A stretch of DNA of 27,420 nt from Cylindrotheca closterium (taxonomy: Eukaryota > Bacillariophyta > Bacillariophyceae > Bacillariales > Bacillariaceae): assembly GCA_933822405.4 (NCBI GenBank), contig CAKOGP040001447.1, forward strand, positions 1 to 27,420, written 5' to 3'. Below, in pieces: positions 26,401-27,420 of the stretch; positions within the stretch are counted from its first letter, which is position 1; each line of letters starts with the position of its first letter. Below the pieces are notes generated by a model. The model was given only the letters and a program-made list of their open reading frames with translations, had not been told where the DNA came from and did not search any database. Both the position numbers and the translations under genes were made by a program.

Positions 26401-27420
26401 TGGGTCCACTAGTTGGTCCTGAAGTAGGGCCGCTGGTAGGGCCACTGGTCGGTACAGAAGTTGGTCCTGAAGTAGGGCCTGAAGTTGGGCCACTAGTTGG
26501 CCCACTAGTCGGTTCAGAAGTTGGGCCACTAGTTGGTCCACTAGTTGGTCCACTAGTTGGTCCACTAGTTGGGCCAGAGGAAGGTCCACTTGTGGGCCCT
26601 GATGTAGGTCCAGATGTTGGCCCTGACGTAGGACCAGAAGTTGGTCCGCTTGTCGGACCAGAAGTAGGACCAGAGGTTGGACCGCTGGTTGGTCCAGAAG
26701 TTGGTCCAGAGGTAGGTCCTGAAGTAGGACCAGATGTGGGTCCAGAAGTTGGACCTGATGTTGGTCCAGAAGTTGGGCCCGAGGTAGGTCCAGAAGTTGG
26801 TCCAGATGTGGGTCCGCTGGTTGGTCCACTTGTGGGTCCGCTTGTTGGACCAGATGTGGGCCCGCTTGTTGGGCCAGAGGTAGGGCTCGACGTTGGTCCA
26901 GATGTTGGACCAGAGGTAGGTCCAGAAGTTGGTCCAGAAGTTGGGCCGGAAGTAGGTCCAGAAGTTGGACCAGAGGTAGGTCCACTGGTAGGCCCAGATG
27001 TTGGGCCAGAGGTGGGTCCAGATGTAGGTCCGCTGGTGGGGCCTGAAGTTGGTCCAGAAGTTGGTCCAGAAGTGGGTCCAGATGTAGGTCCGCTAGTTGG
27101 ACCAGATGTGGGGCCTGAGGTGGGACCAGAAGTAGGACCACTTGTGGGTCCGGAAGTTGGACCAGAAGTAGGGCCAGATGTTGGACCAGATGTTGGACCA
27201 GAAGTAGGGCCAGATGTTGGAACAGAAGTAGGGCCAGAGGTAGGTCCACTTGTAGGTCCAGAGGTTGGCACGGAAGTTGGTCCACCTGTGGGCCCAGATG
27301 TTGGTGTGGAGGTTGGTCCAGAGGTAGGCCCAGATGTTGGTGTAGATGTTGGTCCAGAAGTTGGACTACTTGTAGGTCCAGATGTAGGTCCAGATGTAGG
27401 TCCAGAGGTTGGTCCTGAAG
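15350..27420 (-). CDS. Giant PTSG-repeat (mucin-like) extracellular protein, 5' end outside window
   Basis: The frame is open from the right edge to a TAA at 15350-15352, at least 4,022 codons; the start lies beyond 27420. From the window edge to about 17436 (some 3,300 residues) it is almost only the tetrapeptide Pro-Thr-Ser-Gly with variants at position 4 (V, S, A, E, R, T, N, D) and less often position 3 (PTDG, PTAG, PTVG, PSSG). This Thr/Ser/Pro density suits heavy O-glycosylation and an extended mucin-like stalk. The last about 690 residues are four Cys-containing modules separated by short PTSG linkers, then a Cys-rich tail (HYCSKEEHPCG, VCHYSARDGYQTFCVPE, YYPKDHCGPCFGG). N-glycosylation sequons (NQT, NVT, NST, NFT, NTS, NTT) occur only in the modules. 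A secreted or cell-wall/adhesive role is inferred from composition; the signal peptide is not in the window. No C-terminal membrane segment or GPI signal is visible. Confidence 0.9.
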   Translation of the reverse strand, partial: SGPTSGPTSGPTSGPTSSPTSGPTSTPTSGPTSGPTSTPTSGPTGGPTSVPTSGPTSGPTSGPTSVPTSGPTSGPTSGPTSGPTSGPTSGPTSGPTSGPTSGPTSGPTSGPTSGPTSGPTSGPTSGPTSGPTSGPTSGPTSGPTSGPTSGPTSGPTSGPTSGPTSGPTSGPTSGPTSSPTSGPTSGPTSGPTSGPTSGPTSGPTSGPTSGPTSGPTSGPTSGPTSGPTSGPTSGPTSGPTSGPTSGPTSGPTSGPTSGPTSGPTSGPTSGPTSGPTSGPSSGPTSGPTSGPTSGPTSGPTSEPTSGPTSGPTSGPTSGPTSVPTSGPTSGPTSGPTSGPTSGPTSGPTSGPTSGPTSGPTIGPTSGPTSGPTSGPTSGPTSGPTSGPTSRPTFGPTSGPTSGPTTGPTSSPTSGPTSGPTNGPTSNPTSGPTSGPTSGPTSGPSSGPTSAPTSAPTSGPTSGPTSGPTSRPTSGPTSGPSSRPTSGPTSGPTSGPTSGPTSEPTSGPTSSPTSGPTSTPTSGPTSGPTSTPTSGPTGGPTSLPTSGPTSGPTSGPTSVPTSRPTSSPSSGPTSGPTSGPTSVPTSGPTSGPTSGPTSEPTSGPTSDPTSGPTSGPTSGPTSGPTSGPTSGPTSRPTSGPTSGPTSGPTSGPTSRPTSGPTSGPTSGPTSGPTSGPTSGPTLGPTSGPTSGPTSGPTSGPTSAPTSGPTSGPTSGPTSGPTSGPTSGPTSGPTSGPTSGPTSGPTSGPTSGPTSGPTSGPTSGPTSGPTSGPTSGPTSGPTSGPTSGPTSGPTSGPTSGPTSGPTSGPTSGPTSSPTSGPTSGPTSGPTSGPTSGPTSGPTSGPTSGPTSGPTSGPTSGPTSSPTSGPTSKPTSGPTSGPTSGPTSGPSSRPTSGPTFGPTSGPTSGPTSGPTSGPTSGPTSGPTSGPTAGPTFGPTSRPTSGPTSGPTSGPTSEPTSGPTSGPTSVPTSTPTSGPTSGPTSTPTSGPTGGPTSVPTSGPTSGPTSGPTSVPTSGPTSGPTSGPTFGPTSGPTSGPTSGPSSGPTSGPTSGPTSGPTSGPTSGPTSGPTSGPTSGPTSGPTSGPTSGPTSGPTSVPTSGPTSGPTRGPTSGPTSGPTSSPTSGPTSGPTSGPTSRPTSGPTSGPTSGPTSGPTSGPTSGPTSGPTSGPTSGPTSGPTSGPTSGPTSGPTSGPTSGPTSGPTSGPTSGPTSGPTSGPTSRPTTGPTSGPTSGPTSGPTSGPTSGPTNGPTSGPTSGPTSGPTSGPTSGPTSGPTSGPTSGPTSGPSSGPTSGPTSGPTSGPTSSPTVGPTSGPTSGPTSNPTSGPSSGPTSGPTRGPTSGPTSGPTSGPTSGPSSGPTSGPTYGPTSGPTSDPTSGPTSGPTSSPTSGPTSSPTSGPTSTPTSGPTSGPTSTPTSGPTGGPTSVPTSGPTSGPTSGPTSGPTSSPTSGPTSVPTSGPTSGPTSVPTSGPTSGPTSGPTSGPSSGPTSGPTSGPTSGPTVGPTSGPTSGPTSGPSSGPTSGPTSGPTAGPTSGPTSEPTSGPTTGPTLGPTSGPTSSPTAGPTVGPTSGPTSRPTSGPSSGPTSGPTDGPTSGPTSGPTVGPTSSPTSGPTSAPTSGPTSGPTTGPTSGPTTGPTSGPTSGPTTGPTSTPTAGPSAGPTSSPTSAPTVGPTVGPTSGPSSGPTSGPTSGPTSGPTSGPTSGPTSGPTSGPSSGPTAGPTSGPTSSPTSVPTVGPTSGPTSGPTSSPTSVPTDGPTTGPTSGPTSVPTSGPTSGPTSGPTSGPTSGPTSGPTSSPTSVPTDGPTSQPTSGPTSQPTDGPTSGPTSGPTDGPTDGPTSGPTSGPTSEPTDGPTGGPTSLPTSGPTSEPTSGPTSGPTSSPTSVPTDGPTSGPTSGPTSVPTSGPTSGPTSEPSSGPTSSPTSVPTSGPTSRPTSGPTSGPTSGPTSGPTSGPSSRPTTGPTSGPTIGPTSGPTNVPTSGPTSGPTSGPTSSPTSVPTSGPTSGPTSGPTSGPTSGPTSGPTSIPTFGPTSGPTSGPTAGPTSLPTLGPTSGPTSSPTAGPTAGPTSAPTSRPTSGPTSGPTSVPTNGPTSGPTSGPTSGPTNGPTSSPTSGPTSEPTSGPTSGPTSQPTSEPTSGPTSEPTSGPTSGPTSGPTSNPTSVPTDGPTSGPTSVPTSGPTSGPTSSPTSVPTLGPTSGPTSGPTSGPTSGPTSSPTSVPTDGPTTGPTSGPTSVPTSGPTSGPTSSPTSMPTDGPTSGPSSGPTSEPTTGPTSGPTSRPTSGPTSSPTSVPTDGPTSGPTSGPTSEPTDGPTGGPTSLPTSGPTSEPTSGPTSGPTSSPTSVPTDGPTSGPTSGPTSVPTSGPTSGPTSSPTSVPTEGPTSGPTSGPTSEPTSGPTSGPTSGPTSVPTSVPTSGPTSGPTSGPTSGPTSSPTSGPTRGPTSAPTSKPTSGPTSGPSSDPTAGPTSGPTSEPSVGPTSGPTSVPTSKPTSGPTSGPTASPTSGPTSGPTAGPTAGPSSGPTSGPTSGPTSGPSSGPTAPTSGPTSGPTSGPTNGPTASPTSGPTSGPTSAPTSAPTSGPTAGPTSGPTSVPTSGPTSGPTTGPTSSPTSGPTSEPTSGPTSGPTSGPSSVPTSGPTSDPTSEPTSSPTSGPSSGPTSVPTVRPTSGPTSLPTSGPTSGPSSGPTSGPTFGPTSGPTSGPTSGPTSGPTSGPTSGPTSGPTSGPTSGPTFGPTSGPTSGPTSGPTSGPTSVPTSVPTSGPTSRPTGVPTSGPTSGPTGEPTSGPTSVPTSAPTDGPTGGPTSLPTAGPTSGPTSGPTAPPTSGPTSGPTSVPTSGPTNGPTSGPTSGPTSGPTSGPTSGPTSRPTSGPTSGPTSGPTSGPTSVPTNEPTSGPTSVPTSAPTSGPTSGPTSVPTSGPTSGPTSVPTSDPTSGPTSTPTMGPTGEPTLSPTSGPTSGPTTSPTSGPTSGPTSTPTSAPTSGPTSGPTGAPTSGPTSGPTGAPTSAPTSSPTSGPTSIPTSGPTSGPTSGPTSVPTSGPTSGPTSVPTSVPTSAPTSGPTNGPTSVPTTGPTSGPTSTPTSGPTSGPTSTPTMGPTSGPTSTPTMGPTGEPTSAPTSGPTSGPTSSPTDGPTSGPTSAPTSVPTSAPTSGPTSGPTSGPTSGPTGAPTSAPTSSPTSGPTSLPTSGPTSGPTSVPTSVPTSGPTSVPTGVPTSGPSSGPTSEPTIGPTKEPTSSPTSGPTSYPTSGPTSEPTSGPTSGPTSGPTSGPTSSPTFAPTSGPTSGPTSGPTSIPTSRPTSGPTSEPTTPTSGPTSGPTRGGESHSEPTSGPTSGPTGTPTSGPTDCLGEMITVRKDCAGHAFDPSAVEIENLGEGLLSWSIDNWMATSFPWIQIVYVGSDGTLQSSGQVAFNQGESTIDYTSKCKGESSSIEVYLPITTTPEDSDVCTGWDPESDICRYKIEFSCECGSDYGVPTSGPTSAPTSSPAPTVCKEIELQHEEPLIDWPLDAGPEIIERDIDTGIVTIGFNQTFNSLGSGDCANGQIDWIAFVDESQTTCSIENNICYGTTFEAQIQCALGQEYAMLTLFVSSTDVAFSAGSNSIPEFCSDSTVDDSNVAKYLFEVPCNSDPCRTEISEPTAGPTSGPTSSPTPDSPDCVDETLVQISGQAGLGSVTCSGTVLDISESDFPVEVLERSPDGDNVTFRINQLFYDDTIAKLSVLHRYNSTSQECESESEVEYGWTETYTAYCFEDEAQITIYMYLCDVDDLTECENCQRPDNFTNFVEYTFSVSCLPECVHCEETPPAECPEDVELVESIGVTEYEEAPIRVLEQNTSTVTFTIENFLGVELDDMFIQYHFTAVGDTTCENQKSVSACGSNTTYTAFCMSRTPVTIVDLWISDSHLDSSNSGTVPRCCHPDESDVPVVQYSFLIHCETQCADVPEVRLLSDEDRAGAIEGFYKSSHRGQMSSPLQITAKGGHYCSKEEHPCGANSENVHVCHYSARDGYQTFCVPEDDTDILAYYPKDHCGPCFGGFANPAV
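17837..18520 (-). repeat. 492-bp duplicated block inside the array
   Basis: The segment around TGGGACTGACGTTGG at 17861 recurs at 18353, and similarity continues on both sides (shared CGCTAGT before it, GTGGGTCCAGAAGTCGG and CACCGGTAGGGCCACTAG after it). The offset is 492 bp, which is 41 units of 12 bp. The two copies differ at scattered synonymous and a few non-synonymous sites. Confidence 0.8.
19203..19346 (-). repeat. 24-bp unit, six head-to-tail copies
   Basis: A two-tetrapeptide unit (GTTGGTCCAGATGTAGGTCC plus ACTG) repeats six times; copy 3 has one A for G and copy 6 ends in C. This local uniformity within a diverged array marks recent expansion. Confidence 0.9.
20401..22000 (-). repeat. 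Duplicated Asp-rich (PTDG) block, offset 1,368 bp
   Basis: TAGGTTCCGACGTGGGTCC at 20461 recurs at 21829, with the same succession of variant units on both sides (PTDG, PTSL, PTGG, PTSE in the protein). The offset is 114 x 12 bp. The Asp-containing units of the protein are concentrated in and around these copies. Confidence 0.8.
22059..22106 (-). repeat. 12-bp unit, four perfect copies
   Basis: GGTCCAGAGGTT is repeated four times without mismatch, followed by a fifth copy that diverges after GGTCCAGA. It is a locally homogenised patch of the array. Confidence 0.85.
22305..22376 (-). repeat. 12-bp unit, six copies
   Basis: GATGTAGGTCCA occurs five times perfectly and a sixth time with a final T. 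It is another recent local expansion. Confidence 0.9.
22921..27420 (-). repeat. Higher-order repeat of about 1.3-1.5 kb, at least three and a half copies
   Basis: Two independent landmarks recur in the same order. TTGGTCCACCTGTGGG is at 23161, 24445, 25801 and 27277 (offsets 1284, 1356, 1476). TTGGACCGGATGTGGGG is at 22957, 24277, 25657 and, with one mismatch, 27097 (offsets 1320, 1380, 1440). All six offsets are whole multiples of 12 (107, 113, 123 and 110, 115, 120 units). In protein the first landmark lies in the recurring string PTSTPTSGPTGGPTS. The period grows towards the right edge, so copies also differ by whole-unit insertions. Confidence 0.85.
25053..25196 (-). repeat. 36-bp unit, four copies
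   Basis: A three-tetrapeptide unit starting GATGTAGGTCCGCTGGTT repeats at 25053, 25089, 25125 and 25161. Copies 1-2 and copies 3-4 differ by G/C at one position (GGGCC versus GGCCC). Confidence 0.9.

Larger units (their letters stand above)
17436..27420 (-). repeat. Coding 12-bp minisatellite (PTSG array), about 830 units, continues past the edge
   Basis: The plus-strand unit is close to GGTCCAGATGTT or GGTCCACTGGTA; read on the minus strand it gives Thr-Ser-Gly-Pro. Synonymous variation is high (GGT/GGA/GGG/GGC and TCC/CCC alternate freely) while Pro and Thr are nearly fixed. That pattern suggests selection on the protein. Only two single 3-bp shortenings (near 17541-17551 and 19826-19840) and one degenerate linker (about 17487-17514, encoding RGGESHSE) break the 12-bp register. 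Long frames in the other minus-strand register exist only because the unit lacks stops there. Confidence 0.97.

Noticed and set aside
27269..27271. Apparent start of the PTSG protein at 27271
   Set aside because: The codon is GTG inside the repeat and the frame stays open to the window edge with no stop, so the true start lies outside.
17436..27420. Possible CRISPR array
   Set aside because: Units are 12 bp head to tail with no unique spacers, and they are translated in a continuous frame.

Overview
This window reads as nuclear DNA of a photosynthetic stramenopile, most likely a diatom. The support is as follows. Four short spliceosomal GT-AG introns can be placed by protein homology, and a fifth is well supported (74-91 bp each). 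One precursor carries a signal peptide followed at once by a Phe-containing site of the diatom plastid-targeting (ASAFAP) type. A degraded gag resembling those of copia-type retroelements found in diatoms sits at the left edge. The right third is a huge secreted-type PTSG-repeat protein of the kind seen in diatom extracellular proteins. The species cannot be named from the sequence.

Layout. Positions 1-690 hold a broken retroelement gag on the minus strand. Positions 700-2750 hold no firm gene: there are two weak unknown ORFs, a perfect palindrome, a small 31-bp tandem repeat and an exon-like orphan ORF (about 2090-2428). Positions 2748-6006 (minus) encode a two-exon kinesin with a long coiled coil and a Pro/Ser-rich tail. 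It is divergent from a plastid-targeted protein of unknown function (6236-6940), with only about 230 bp between their starts. After a gene-poor stretch come NTF2 (8195-8634, plus, one intron) and, convergent with it, fibrillarin (9260-10468, minus, four exons). Divergent from fibrillarin is an intronless Notchless/Rsa4 WD40 gene (11130-12728). Positions 13348-15018 encode a basic Ser/Lys-rich protein ending in a CAP (SCP/YkwD-like) domain.

From 15350 to the right edge a single minus-strand reading frame runs open for at least 4,022 codons, and its start lies beyond the window. About 10 kb of it is a 12-bp minisatellite encoding Pro-Thr-Ser-Gly. The C-terminal 690 residues are four Cys-containing modules and a Cys-rich tail. 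This is the most striking object here. The array is organised at several scales (12, 24 and 36 bp, 492 bp and about 1.3-1.5 kb), all in multiples of 12 bp, and its rare irregularities keep frame.

Fibrillarin (rRNA 2'-O-methylation) and NLE1/Rsa4 (60S maturation) are both ribosome-biogenesis genes sharing a 661-bp divergent intergenic region, so co-regulation is plausible. NTF2 serves nuclear import. The remaining genes show no evident functional link to one another.
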